64,000 nt of DNA from Tumebacillus sp. BK434 (GTDB taxonomy: Bacteria > Bacillota > Bacilli > Tumebacillales > Tumebacillaceae), in contig NZ_SLXS01000004.1 in NCBI RefSeq assembly GCF_004340785.1, positions 372,001 to 436,000 on the forward strand, in the 5' to 3' direction. Positions 24,808 through 33,387 of the stretch are shown here, piece by piece. Every line of letters starts with the position of its first letter. Position 1 is the stretch's first letter. Both the position numbers and the translations under genes were made by a program. Below the pieces are notes generated by a model. That model saw nothing but the letters and a program-made list of their open reading frames with translations, made no database searches and had not been told where the DNA came from.

Positions 24808-25854
24808 ATGCAGAGACTCATGTTGATTCTGCTTGCGATCATGCTTCCGCTCAGCGTGATCGGTAAATTGATGCACTGGAGCGAAGTGGCGCTGTTTGCG
24901 ATCGCCTGCGCCGCGATCATCCCGCTGGCCGGGGTGATGGGGCGCGCCACCGAAAGCATCGCCATCCACAGCGGCCCGAAGATCGGCGGTCTGATGAATG
25001 CGACGTTCGGGAATGCGGTGGAATTGATCATCGCCTTCTTCGCGCTGCGCGAGGGCTTGATCGGGGTGGTGCAGGCATCGCTTACCGGCTCGATCATCGG
25101 CAACCTGCTGCTGGTCGCCGGGCTGTCGATGCTGATCGGAGGCATCAAATACCCGCAGCAAAAGTTTAACCGCACGATCGCAGGCACCAACGCGGCGATG
25201 ATGCTGCTCGGCGTGGTCATCGCGCTGGTCATTCCGGCGATCTTCGGGCTCGCCCACCCAAGCGAAGACGACATCAAGATCTCGATCGGCGTCTCGATCG
25301 TCGTGATCGTCCTCTATTTGCTCGGCCTGTTCTTCTCCCTCGTCACGCACCGCAGCCTGTTCAACTATACGGAGGATATGCACGCAGAGGAGGCGGAATG
25401 GAGCGTCGGGAAAGCGGTCGGGGTTCTCGCGCTGGCCACAGCGGCCGTCGCGTACGAATCGGAGCTGCTCGTCCACACGATTGAAGCGGTGTCGCAGCAG
25501 TTCGGCTGGTCGGAAGTGTTTATCGGCGTGATCATCGTCGCGATCATCGGCAATGCGGCTGAGCACTCCACGGCGATTCTGATGGCGTGGCGCAACAAGA
25601 TGGACCTCGCCTTGGAGATCGCCGTCGGCTCCTCCCTGCAGATCGCGATGTTCGTCACCCCGGTGCTGGTGTTTCTGTCGCTGATCCTCGGCAACCCGAT
25701 GACGCTCGTCTTCACATGGCCGGAGCTGGCGGCGATGGTCTTGGCGGTCTTTCTGATCAACTTCCTCGCCCAGGACGGCGAGTCGAACTGGCTGGAAGGC
25801 GCGATGGCGCTTGGCGCCTATGTGATCATCGGCATCGGTTTCTACTACCTGTAG
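24808..25854 (+). CDS. Calcium/proton exchanger (CaxA/ChaA family)
   Basis: 348 residues from ATG 24808 with GAGGAGGAATG upstream; the frame opens earlier at a TTG inside that ribosome site. About eleven membrane helices in two inverted halves, each with the family alpha-repeat: MNATFGNAVELI and IVAIIGNAAEHS, whose Glu residues bind Ca2+. It exports Ca2+ in exchange for protons across the cell membrane. Single gene with a strong terminator. Confidence 0.92.
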   Translation: MQRLMLILLAIMLPLSVIGKLMHWSEVALFAIACAAIIPLAGVMGRATESIAIHSGPKIGGLMNATFGNAVELIIAFFALREGLIGVVQASLTGSIIGNLLLVAGLSMLIGGIKYPQQKFNRTIAGTNAAMMLLGVVIALVIPAIFGLAHPSEDDIKISIGVSIVVIVLYLLGLFFSLVTHRSLFNYTEDMHAEEAEWSVGKAVGVLALATAAVAYESELLVHTIEAVSQQFGWSEVFIGVIIVAIIGNAAEHSTAILMAWRNKMDLALEIAVGSSLQIAMFVTPVLVFLSLILGNPMTLVFTWPELAAMVLAVFLINFLAQDGESNWLEGAMALGAYVIIGIGFYYL

Positions 25855-25867
25855 CAGCATACACGCC

Positions 25868-25903
25868 AAAAGGCGCGCACGTTTTGCGTGCGCGCCTTAT
25901 TAG
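25868..25903. terminator. Bidirectional terminator between the exchanger and the small spore-type gene
   Basis: AAGGCGCGCACG / CGTGCGCGCCTT hairpin with AT-rich flanks on both sides. Confidence 0.85.
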
Positions 25904-25911
25904 GTTTCGGC

Positions 25912-26037
25912 TTAGTATGCGCCGTCAATACCCGGAACGAGCAGGAAGAACAGCACGAAGATGATCAAAAACACGACCGCCCAACGGGTGTAGCCACCAA
26001 ATACCCCAAAACCATAACCTCCAGCATGACCTGACAT
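25912..26037 (-). CDS. Small Gly/Tyr-rich membrane protein, second YjcZ-like copy
   Basis: 41 residues: MSGHAGGYGFGVFGGY head, TRW, one transmembrane helix (AVVFLIIFVLFFLLV) and a short tail ending DGAY. TGGAGGGATG precedes the ATG. It is paralogous to 14190-14309. Genes of this kind in related spore formers are expressed in the mother cell or spore. Role unknown. Confidence 0.75.
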   Translation of the reverse strand: MSGHAGGYGFGVFGGYTRWAVVFLIIFVLFFLLVPGIDGAY

Positions 26038-26160
26038 GTTACATCCCTCCATTAGGTGTTTGTGGTTGTAGTAGTGGTGCCGTCTTACAGTGATAGTACA
26101 TGCGGAAAGGGCAATTTTTGTACAAGACAAACGTCTAGCAGGCGCGCCTATTTTGGGTAT

Positions 26161-26190
26161 GAAAAAACCGCAGCCCTGATGAGCTGCGGC
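26161..26190 (-). terminator. Terminator of the lytic transglycosylase gene
   Basis: CCGCAGC / GCTGCGG hairpin followed on the minus strand by TTTTTTC. Confidence 0.85.
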
Positions 26191-26198
26191 GGTGAGTG

Positions 26199-26822
26199 TT
26201 ATACGGTTTGCAAACTGCTCAGGATGTTCCGGACATAGCGCTGCGTTTCGCCAAACGGCGGAATGCCGCCATAGCGGTCGACGTTGCCGGGGCCCGCGTT
26301 ATACGCGGCCAAAGCGGTCGCCACATCGCCGTTGTAGCGGTCGAGCATCTGTTTCAGATAGCGGACGCCACCGTCGAGGTTCTGGGCCGGATCATAGACG
26401 TTCTCGACGCCAAGTCCGCTCGCGGTGCCGGGCATCAGCTGCATCAGGCCGCCTGCGCCGACGGAAGACGTTGCATAGGGGTTGAAGCCGGACTCCTGGC
26501 GCACGACTGCGCGCACCAGCTGTGGATCTACGCCGTAGCGCTCTGCGGCGTCCTGAATCAGGCCGTCATAATCGGAAGCGCCAAAGCGGGTGCTGAAAGG
26601 ACCGAGCTGGCCGGTTGCACCCAGCGCAAACGGCAGCCGGAGCGAGCGCTGTGCCGCATCGGCTGCGGAACTGTCGTCGCCTGCGGAAGTGTTCATCCCG
26701 GCGAGCAGTTCAGCAAACAGCATGGAGAAATCTGTGCTGGCGGCAGATGTTGTTGTTGAAGATGTGCCGAGCGGAGACACCATTTGCGACCGCATCAAGG
26801 CAGCAAGTAATTTAACGTCCAT
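26199..26822 (-). CDS. Lytic transglycosylase (SLT domain)
   Basis: 207 residues from ATG 26822 (ACGAGGTG upstream). A linker of about 90 residues rich in Ser, Thr and Ala precedes the SLT domain, with the catalytic Glu in [12 protein letters not shown], then [14 protein letters not shown] and [19 protein letters not shown]. The family cleaves peptidoglycan glycan strands to anhydromuropeptides. There is no signal peptide, as in other Bacillus YjbJ-like enzymes. Spore or cell-wall remodelling is likely. Confidence 0.88.
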   Translation of the reverse strand: MDVKLLAALMRSQMVSPLGTSSTTTSAASTDFSMLFAELLAGMNTSAGDDSSAADAAQRSLRLPFALGATGQLGPFSTRFGASDYDGLIQDAAERYGVDPQLVRAVVRQESGFNPYATSSVGAGGLMQLMPGTASGLGVENVYDPAQNLDGGVRYLKQMLDRYNGDVATALAAYNAGPGNVDRYGGIPPFGETQRYVRNILSSLQTV

Positions 26823-26915
26823 GTTGCACCTCGTTTCCACTGCTGTTTTTAGTTTACTCGAAAACTTTGCTTCGGTAAACTGGTAACAGAGTCAGTCGGA
26901 GGAGGAGAGCGCAAC

Positions 26916-27491
26916 ATGTGGCGCAGCTTATTAAAATTTTTCGTGAACGGGATCCTGACGATCGTGCCGATCGGTCTGGTGATCTACGTGGTGGTGCAAA
27001 GCTTCCAGTTTCTCGACAGCCTGCTCGGGAACTCGCTGCGGGAGAAGATCGGCGACGTGTACGTGCCGGGATTCGGCATTTTGCTCACGCTGGTGCTGAT
27101 TACGCTGGTCGGCTGGCTGACCACGTACTGGTTCAGTGCGCAACTGATCGGAATCGTCGAGTCGATCCTGCAGCGAATTCCGTTTGTCAAAACGCTCTAT
27201 AAAGTGATCCGCGAGACGATCGAGTCGTTCGTCGGCGAGAAAAAGTCGTTTTCGAAAGTGGCGCTCGTCACCTTGCCAAACAACCCGATGAAGATGCTCG
27301 GTTTCATCACCAGCGAAAATGTGGGCAAGCTGAGCGACGATCTGGTCGACCACATCGCCATCTACGTGCCGCAGACGTTTCAGGTCGCGGGCGTGACGTT
27401 CCTCGTGCCGAAGGAGCATGTGGAGATTCTCGATGTGTCGCCGGAAGAAGCGATGCGCTTTATCCTGTCGGGCGGTGTGTCCGGCTCATGA
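26916..27491 (+). CDS. DUF502 family membrane protein
   Basis: 191 residues. Two N-terminal transmembrane helices (about 7-28 and 50-72) are followed by a soluble domain carrying IPFVKTLYKVIRETIESF and the LVTLPNNPMKMLGFIT stretch that defines DUF502. Function is not established. GGAGGAGGAG precedes the ATG. The stop overlaps the nhaC start (ATGA), so the two are coupled. Confidence 0.85.
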   Translation: MWRSLLKFFVNGILTIVPIGLVIYVVVQSFQFLDSLLGNSLREKIGDVYVPGFGILLTLVLITLVGWLTTYWFSAQLIGIVESILQRIPFVKTLYKVIRETIESFVGEKKSFSKVALVTLPNNPMKMLGFITSENVGKLSDDLVDHIAIYVPQTFQVAGVTFLVPKEHVEILDVSPEEAMRFILSGGVSGS

Positions 27492-28888
27492 ACACAGGCG
27501 AAGAACGGGCAGGAGGGGGCTTCGCGTTTGGCCTGGCAGCGCTGCCGTTTCTGTGCAGCATCGGCGGGCTGTTGCTGTGCATCTACGCGCTGGAGCTGCC
27601 GTTGTATCTGGCGTTGTTACTGGGGTGGGGTGTGGCGGTTGCGATCGCTGTGTCCCACCGCTTTTCGTGGCGGGATGTTTGGCGCGGGACGTATCAGGGC
27701 ATGAAGAGCACGCTGCTTGTGATCGGCATCTTGCTGTTGATCGCCGGCGTGATCTCGTCGTGGCTGATCTCGGGCACGGTGCCGGGGCTGATCTATTACG
27801 GCATGCAGTTCATCCAGCCGGAATACCTCGTGGTGATGGCCTTTTTGCTGACCGCAGGCACGTCGATCGTGCTGGGATCGTCGGTCGGCACCTTGTCGAC
27901 GATGGGGGCGGCGATCGCAGGTCTTGGGCTGGTCTTTGGCATCTCGCCGGGGCTGATCGGCGGCGCCTTGATCTCCGGCGCGATGGTCGGCGACCGGATG
28001 TCGCCGGTGTCCGGCGCATTTCATCTGCTCTCCTCGATGACGGGGACCAAGCCGGAGCACAACTACAAGCCGCTGCTGTCGACGGGGCTGCCGATGCTCT
28101 TGATCTGCACGGGGCTCTTTTTCTGGCTCGGGCACGGCGCCGGTGCGGGGGCGCCGGCCGATCCGCAGAACACGCCGCTGGTCAGCGCCTTGACCGGGCA
28201 GTACGACTTGCCATGGTTCGTGCTGCTCCCACCCGCGATGGTGCTGCTGCTCGCCGCTTTGCGGGTGCCGATCCACTGGAACCTGTCGCTTGGCATCGTG
28301 ACCGGCGCGGTCTTAGCGATCTGGGTGCAGGGCGAGTCGGTCGCGGCGGTGCTGCGCGCCGTCTGGTTCGGTTTTGAGCTGCGCGAGGGCGGCAACTCGC
28401 TGCTGCACGGCGGCGGGGTGTGGCCGATGCTCAATCAAGCGCTCCTGATCTTCTGCGCCGGGATGTTAAACGGGGTGATGGAAGCGACCGGCATGATGCA
28501 GACCCTGTTGCAAAAGCTGCTCGGGGGCATCGAGCGCTACCTCGGATTGATCGTCTCCTCGATGCTGCTGTCGGTGTCGATGGCGCTGCTCGCCTGCAAC
28601 CAGGCTTTGGCGATCATCGTGCCCGGCCGCGCTTTGCGCCCGGTCTATGACCGGCTGCAGGTGCCGCCACGCGAGCTGGTGCGGGCGCTCGGCGACTCCG
28701 GCGTCGTCGCTTCGGCGCTGATTCCGTGGAACCTGCACGGCATTTTATGCTCGGCCGCGATGGGGATCGCGACGATGACTTTTTTTCCGTATGCCTTCTA
28801 TTTGCTCGGCCTTCCGCTTTTAACTCTTTTATTGTCCATTTGGAAGAATCGATTGAATTCTAATAGGATTACGACGATTCTCAATTGA
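27488..28888 (+). CDS. Na+/H+ antiporter, NhaC family
   Basis: 466 residues with about twelve hydrophobic helices. The family motif GDRMSPVSGAFHLLSSM is present in the middle, and GTSIVLGSSVGTLSTMGAA precedes it. Members exchange Na+ or malate/lactate with protons. The start ATG overlaps the DUF502 stop by four bases. The PerR-type gene promoter overlaps the last codons. Confidence 0.87.
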   Translation: MNTGEERAGGGFAFGLAALPFLCSIGGLLLCIYALELPLYLALLLGWGVAVAIAVSHRFSWRDVWRGTYQGMKSTLLVIGILLLIAGVISSWLISGTVPGLIYYGMQFIQPEYLVVMAFLLTAGTSIVLGSSVGTLSTMGAAIAGLGLVFGISPGLIGGALISGAMVGDRMSPVSGAFHLLSSMTGTKPEHNYKPLLSTGLPMLLICTGLFFWLGHGAGAGAPADPQNTPLVSALTGQYDLPWFVLLPPAMVLLLAALRVPIHWNLSLGIVTGAVLAIWVQGESVAAVLRAVWFGFELREGGNSLLHGGGVWPMLNQALLIFCAGMLNGVMEATGMMQTLLQKLLGGIERYLGLIVSSMLLSVSMALLACNQALAIIVPGRALRPVYDRLQVPPRELVRALGDSGVVASALIPWNLHGILCSAAMGIATMTFFPYAFYLLGLPLLTLLLSIWKNRLNSNRITTILN

Positions 28889-28913
28889 CAAGCGCTTTCA
28901 TAGTTAGTAAAAT
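28885..28913 (+). promoter_or_regulatory. Consensus sigma-A promoter of the first PerR-type gene
   Basis: TTGACA (28885-28890), 17-base spacer, TAAAAT (28908-28913). The -35 overlaps the stop codon of the NhaC gene. Confidence 0.82.
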
Positions 28914-28985
28914 TTAAAGTGGATGGGGTTATCTTTTGTGATCGCAATATTTTGTGTTGCACGAGAGAGAAAGAGGGGGATCTAA

Positions 28986-29441
28986 ATGAAAAGGAAGAGC
29001 TACAGTCAGTCGCTCGCTGATCTGAAAGGCCGCGGTATTCGTCTGACACCGCAGAGGCAAATCATTCTGCAGTATCTGAAAGAAACCGAGGAGCATCCGA
29101 CAGCCGAGCAAGTGTATCACAAAATAGGGGAACAGTTTCCGGGCATTTCGCTGGCGACTGTGTACAACACCTTGAACATGCTCAAGGAATTAGGGGTAAT
29201 CCGCGAATTGTCGTATGGAGATGTCTCCAGCCGTTACGACGGCAACGATTCGGAGCATGCACACCTGGTGTGTGAACATTGTGCCCAAGTGCTGGACATC
29301 GCATCTCCGCCGGAAGAGGCGGTACTCACCAAGAATGTACAACAAGCCGGATTTACGGTGTCTTCATATCGCTTGGAGTATTATGGAACTTGTGCGTCGT
29401 GTGCGCAAAGCGCGCCGTACCAAAAAGATCACGCTTCGTAA
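28986..29441 (+). CDS. Fur-family regulator, PerR type (copy 1)
   Basis: 151 residues. A winged helix (RLTPQRQIILQYL to LATVYNTLNMLKELG) and a dimerisation domain. Every PerR metal ligand is at the Bacillus subtilis position: H37, D85, H91, H93 and D104 for the Fe/Mn site, and C96, C99, C136 and C139 for the structural zinc. In known PerR the Fe-bound His37 and His91 are oxidised by peroxide, which releases DNA. AGAAAGAGGGGG precedes the ATG. A paralogue follows 123 bases downstream. Confidence 0.87.
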   Translation: MKRKSYSQSLADLKGRGIRLTPQRQIILQYLKETEEHPTAEQVYHKIGEQFPGISLATVYNTLNMLKELGVIRELSYGDVSSRYDGNDSEHAHLVCEHCAQVLDIASPPEEAVLTKNVQQAGFTVSSYRLEYYGTCASCAQSAPYQKDHAS

Positions 29442-29465
29442 GTCACATGATTCCATATGCATGAA

Positions 29466-29498
29466 AGGGCCTGCACAGGGGTGTGCAGGCTCTTTTCT
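29466..29498 (+). terminator. Terminator between the two PerR-type genes
   Basis: GCCTGCAC / GTGCAGGC hairpin followed by TCTTTTCTT. Confidence 0.78.
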
Positions 29499-29516
29499 TG
29501 GAGCTGCTTTATCTGG

Positions 29517-29535
29517 TACAATGGAATTATTATAA
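29517..29535 (+). promoter_or_regulatory. Extended -10 promoter with overlapping candidate PerR box, for PerR copy 2
   Basis: TGG-TACAAT is an extended -10 (-10 at 29517-29522). ATGGAATTATTATAA at 29521-29535 matches 12 of 15 bases of the PerR box TTATAATTATTATAA, and would cover the start of transcription. Confidence 0.6.
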
Positions 29536-29564
29536 GAATTCACATACTGGTGAGGTGAAGCGAG

Positions 29565-30023
29565 ATGCTGAGAAGCTCGTTTACAGAGTCCCTCGCTGAT
29601 CTGAAGTCTCGCGGCGTGCGTCTGACACCGCAGCGGCAGATGATCCTGCGTTATTTGAAAGAGACGCACGAACATCCGACAGCCGAACAGATTTATCATC
29701 AGGTCAGCCAGGAGTTTTCCGGAATCAGCATGGCGACCGTTTACAATACCCTGCACCGTCTGAAGGAGCTTGGCGTGATCCGCGAGCTGTCCTACGGTGA
29801 CATGTCGAGCCGCTATGACGGCAACGACTCGGAGCACGCGCATCTGGTCTGCGAAGGCTGCGGCAAGGTAAGCGACGTGCCCTGTCCGCCGAAAGCAGCG
29901 CTGGAGACGCCGGAACTGGCTGAGCTTGGCTATGCGGTCGGTTCGTACCGGCTGGAGTTTTACGGCATTTGCCCGAGCTGCCAGGCGCATGAGGTGCGCC
30001 CGCAGGATTCTGAGCTGAACTAA
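29565..30023 (+). CDS. Fur-family regulator, PerR type (copy 2)
   Basis: 152 residues, collinear with copy 1 and identical to it across much of the DNA-binding domain (for example HPTAEQ-[VI]-YH, YDGNDSEHAHLVCE). All PerR ligands are again at H37, D85, H91, H93, D104, C96, C99, C136 and C139. GTGAGGTGAAGCGAG precedes the ATG. It has its own promoter, with a PerR-box-like site that suggests feedback by one or both paralogues. The two recognition helices differ slightly (LATVYNTLNML against MATVYNTLHRL). Confidence 0.87.
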   Translation: MLRSSFTESLADLKSRGVRLTPQRQMILRYLKETHEHPTAEQIYHQVSQEFSGISMATVYNTLHRLKELGVIRELSYGDMSSRYDGNDSEHAHLVCEGCGKVSDVPCPPKAALETPELAELGYAVGSYRLEFYGICPSCQAHEVRPQDSELN

Positions 30024-30056
30024 AGCGTCCCGTCCGTGCGGCGGGGCGTTTTTTAT
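30023..30056 (+). terminator. Terminator after PerR copy 2
   Basis: GCGTCCCG / CGGGGCG arms followed by TTTTTTA. Confidence 0.75.
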
Positions 30057-30123
30057 CGGATGCGTTTTGAGGGGACATGGTTTTTGCAGGACAAGCGTTT
30101 GGCGTGGAGAGGAGCAGGCGAGG

Positions 30124-31020
30124 ATGGGATACGTGTTTGTGGTCGCTGCGATGCTGATCTGGGGCAGCGTGGGGATCTTTGGCCGCTGGGCCGACCAGCC
30201 GGCGACGGTGATCGTGCTGTACCGCGTGCTGTCCGCCTGTGTGGTGCTCGGCTTGTATCAGGCCGTGCGCGGCGGCGGGCTCAAGCGAGCCTGGCAGGAA
30301 GCGGCCGGGCAATACGCGTGGGTGATGTTTGGCGGTGTGGTGCTGGCTTTGAACTGGATCTTCTTCTTTCAGGCGGTGCAGATGACGTCGCTGGCCAATG
30401 CGGTGCTGTCCTACTATGTGGCACCCGTGTTGGTCACGCTGCTCGCCCCCGTTTTGTTAAAAGAAAAGCTGGAGCGGCGCACGCTCTTGTTTGTCGGGAT
30501 GGCCTTCCTCGGGACGCTGATCATGAACCCGCTCGGCGAAGTCGGCGGCGATCATCTGCTCGGCATGCTCTCGGGCTTAACCGCCGCGTTTTTCTACGCG
30601 ATGGTGACGATCTCCGGGAAAAAAGTGACCGGGATGCAGGCGCACACGCTCGTGCTCTGGCAGACGGGAACGGCGACCCTCGTGCTGCTGCCTTACGTGC
30701 TGTGGCAGGGGATGGCAATGCCGTCGCTCCCGTCGCTCGGCGTGATGGTGACGATCGGCTTGGTGCATACGGCGCTTGCGTTGACGCTTTATTTCCTCGG
30801 TCTGAACCGGGTGAAAGTGCAGCACGTCGGGGTGCTCGGCTATCTCGATCCGGTGAGCGCGATCTTGTTTGCCTACCTGTTTTTTGGCGAAGCGCCGAGT
30901 ATGGAAACCTGGATTGGTGGCATCCTAATTCTGGTAAGTTCCTATTTGATTTTGCGCAGCAAGGAAACGGGAGGACATCTCGATGGCAGCCGAACAGAAG
31001 CGCAGAATGCGACCGATTGA
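30124..31020 (+). CDS. EamA/DMT-family transporter
   Basis: 298 residues from ATG 30124 with GGAGAGGAGC upstream; the earlier in-frame ATG at 30067 lacks a ribosome site. Ten hydrophobic helices in two EamA repeats (about 1-135 and 145-285), each opening with the typical AAMLIWGSVGIFGR and LLGMLSGLTAAFFYA patterns. The family exports amino acids or other metabolites; substrate unknown. The end overlaps a small membrane protein gene. Confidence 0.86.
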   Translation: MGYVFVVAAMLIWGSVGIFGRWADQPATVIVLYRVLSACVVLGLYQAVRGGGLKRAWQEAAGQYAWVMFGGVVLALNWIFFFQAVQMTSLANAVLSYYVAPVLVTLLAPVLLKEKLERRTLLFVGMAFLGTLIMNPLGEVGGDHLLGMLSGLTAAFFYAMVTISGKKVTGMQAHTLVLWQTGTATLVLLPYVLWQGMAMPSLPSLGVMVTIGLVHTALALTLYFLGLNRVKVQHVGVLGYLDPVSAILFAYLFFGEAPSMETWIGGILILVSSYLILRSKETGGHLDGSRTEAQNATD

Positions 31021-31159
31021 AAAAGGGGTCTTGTACTTCATCCTGCTAGGCGGTCTGGTCGGCGTGGGATTCATGTTTTATTTGAATGCGCACGTCGACG
31101 ACTGGAAGGTGCAACTGAACAGCAACATGGACAGTGAAAAAGCCCAATCCCTCCGCTAG
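30983..31159 (+). CDS. Small single-pass membrane protein, unknown
   Basis: 58 residues: a basic N-terminus (MAAEQKRRMRPIEKG), one transmembrane helix (VLYFILLGGLVGVGFMFYL) and a polar tail. GGGAGGACATCTCG precedes the ATG, which lies within the end of the EamA gene in another frame. The last codons and the stop lie in the stem and loop of the following terminator. No family recognised. Coupled translation with EamA is likely. Confidence 0.68.
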   Translation: MAAEQKRRMRPIEKGVLYFILLGGLVGVGFMFYLNAHVDDWKVQLNSNMDSEKAQSLR

Positions 31160-31181
31160 CTGAGGGATTGGGCTTTTTCTG
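31137..31181. terminator. Bidirectional terminator overlapping the end of the small membrane protein gene
   Basis: A 16-base stem (31138-31153 with 31162-31177; AAAAGCCCAATCCCTC against its complement) is flanked by A and T runs. It serves the plus-strand EamA unit and the converging FtsA-like gene. The TAG stop at 31157-31159 is in the loop. Confidence 0.9.
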
Positions 31182-31182
31182 A

Positions 31183-33387
31183 TCAGACCCACTCCATGAT
31201 GATCAGGTCGCCGTGTTTGATCGGTGTGAGAAAGGTCGCCGGCAGCGCGTTGACGGTCAGCTTCAGGTCGAGCGCGCCGGGCGGGCGTTCGTCTTCGATG
31301 CGGATGTAGCGGAACAGGTCGCTCAGCACCGGCTGCCATTCCGGCGTCTCGGCCGTTTCGCCGCCCTGCGGCTGCCGGTTGAAGAGCAGCGTGTCTCCGT
31401 CGCGGACGAGGTCGTCGAGCGATGCCGGTTTGCCGTTTACGTAGATCGGCGGGCGCGGACCTTCGAGGTTGATCGGGCGGTTGTTGCAGAGCACGCCGAT
31501 CGTCAGCCCCGGATGCAGGCTCTCGTCATAGAAGAACCGCACGTTGTAGATCGGGTCGGGCGCCGGGCCGAACTGCAGCATGTCACCGCTGTGCACCGGC
31601 GTCTCCAGCGCGGCCGCCGCGTCGTTGAGCAGCAGTTCATACGGCTGGTGGGGCAAGGTGACGCTTTCGCCGTCGAGGGTGACCGTAAAGCCGTGCGGGC
31701 GGTCGAGCAGTTCCAATTCCCATGCTTCGAGATCGGGCAGCGCCTGCAGGACGTGCTCCACCGTCCGCGGGCGTTCGACGGTGATCTTGGCGCGGTCGAG
31801 GACCGGCGTGTCGGGTGCGGCCAGCTCGCCGTTCATCAGCAGGCGGGCCGGGAGCATGTGCTCCTGGCCGCGGAAAAACACGGTCAGCGGCTCCGGCAGC
31901 AGATGGGCAGGCAAGATGTCGGCGATCACGGCCGACGCATCTTCCCCGGACACGCCGCCGAGCACTTCCAGCTCGTCGCCGTGCTGGATGACATCGTCGA
32001 GCTTGGCCGACTGGCCGTTCAAGAGCAGTTGGGCCGGGGTGCCGAGCGTGCCGCGGATCACTTTCAGTTCGCCTTGCACCTCTATGCTGAGTGCGAGGCC
32101 GGGGCGTCCGTGCAGTTTGCGGATGTCGACATCGGCGGCGATCAGCGCGTCGCCGACGGTGATCTGGCGGAACTCAAACAGGCGCAAGGACTTGCCGTTG
32201 ACGCGGATCGCCACCGAGGAGACCGGGTGCTGCAAGGCAGCCAGGGCGATGCCGATCGGCGTGACAGCCTGCGGGCCGGAGAGCGCTTCGTGCTGGGCGG
32301 CGAGCTGTTTGATCGCATCGGTGCTGCGGATCGCAACGCGCTCCTTGGGCAGCTTGAGCTCGGCGGCCAGCAGCGGGGCGAGCATCGGGGTTTGCGAACC
32401 GCCGCCGACCAGCATGACGGCGGCGGGCGCTTTGTGGTTGAGCTTGAACACTTCATAAGCGATCTGGGTGGCGAGGCTGCGCACCTCTTCCTGAATCGAC
32501 TCGATCACATCGCGCGCAGGCAGGTCGTATTCCATGCCCAACACGTCGGAGAACTGCACCTGCTCCTCGGTCATCAACTGGCGCTTGAGCAGCTCCGCGT
32601 CCGGAAAGTCGAGCAGGTGTCGCTGCGACAGCGCTTCGGTGATCTCATCGCCCGCCACCGGCACCATGCCGTAGGCGACGACGGTGCCTTCGGCGGTCAA
32701 GGCGATGTCGGACGTGCCGGCGCCGATGTCGACGAGCACGAGGTTCAGCTTGCGCATCGACGGCGGGATCAGCGCGTTGATCGCCGCGATCGGCTCCAAA
32801 GTCAGCGCCGCCATCTCGAGGTCGGCGCGCTCCAAAGCCATCTGCAGAGAGTCGATGACGACGCGGGGCAGGAAGGTGGCGATGATCTCAACGCTCGCTT
32901 TCAGGCCGAACTGGTCTTCGAGCGAGCCGATCACGCTGTCGTCGAGCAGGTAATGCACGACGGTGTAGCCGACACAGTGATAGCGGGCCGCATCGGGCGC
33001 CATCTCCTGCAGTTGACGCTCCGCCTGCTGGACGGCGGTAAGCTCCAAGGCGAGGATGACGTCGCGGGTGACGCGCTCGCCTTGGATGTCGCGGTCGACG
33101 CGGGTGCGGATCGTTTTCAGAGCGCGTCCGGCCGCGGCGACTGCTACTTTGCGCAGCGGGCCGGTCGTGCGCTCCAACTCCGTTTTGACTTGACGAATCA
33201 CATCGGCGACGAGGGCGACGTCGTGGATCTGCCCGTCGAGCATGGCGCGGGTGACGTGCTCCTTCTCCACGGTGGCGGCGACTTCGAGCAGCCCGGCGCC
33301 GTTGAAGCGGGCGACGAGGCCGACGACGGTGCGCGTGCCGATGTCGAGTGCAAAGATCTGTTCATCCTGCGAGTGGTGCTGGGTCAA
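31183..33387 (-). CDS. FtsA-like actin-fold ATPase with five C-terminal beta-grasp-like repeats
   Basis: About 734 residues. The first 390 form an FtsA/PilM-type actin fold: phosphate 1 ALDIGTRTVVGLV, phosphate 2 LVDIGAGTSDIAL, adenosine motif MLVGGGSQTPML. The last 340 hold five copies of a roughly 60-residue unit ending in a pattern like LLxNGxxAxLDDxVxxGDxLxF, for example LLLNGQSAKLDDVIQHGDEL and IYVNGKPASLDDLVRDGDTL. That pattern recalls ThiS/TGS-like beta-grasp modules. The true FtsA has no such tail. TTG 33387 fits AAGGGGG best; TTG 33393 or 33408 are possible. Role unknown; a cell envelope or division scaffold is inference. Confidence 0.72.
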   Translation of the reverse strand: MTQHHSQDEQIFALDIGTRTVVGLVARFNGAGLLEVAATVEKEHVTRAMLDGQIHDVALVADVIRQVKTELERTTGPLRKVAVAAAGRALKTIRTRVDRDIQGERVTRDVILALELTAVQQAERQLQEMAPDAARYHCVGYTVVHYLLDDSVIGSLEDQFGLKASVEIIATFLPRVVIDSLQMALERADLEMAALTLEPIAAINALIPPSMRKLNLVLVDIGAGTSDIALTAEGTVVAYGMVPVAGDEITEALSQRHLLDFPDAELLKRQLMTEEQVQFSDVLGMEYDLPARDVIESIQEEVRSLATQIAYEVFKLNHKAPAAVMLVGGGSQTPMLAPLLAAELKLPKERVAIRSTDAIKQLAAQHEALSGPQAVTPIGIALAALQHPVSSVAIRVNGKSLRLFEFRQITVGDALIAADVDIRKLHGRPGLALSIEVQGELKVIRGTLGTPAQLLLNGQSAKLDDVIQHGDELEVLGGVSGEDASAVIADILPAHLLPEPLTVFFRGQEHMLPARLLMNGELAAPDTPVLDRAKITVERPRTVEHVLQALPDLEAWELELLDRPHGFTVTLDGESVTLPHQPYELLLNDAAAALETPVHSGDMLQFGPAPDPIYNVRFFYDESLHPGLTIGVLCNNRPINLEGPRPPIYVNGKPASLDDLVRDGDTLLFNRQPQGGETAETPEWQPVLSDLFRYIRIEDERPPGALDLKLTVNALPATFLTPIKHGDLIIMEWV

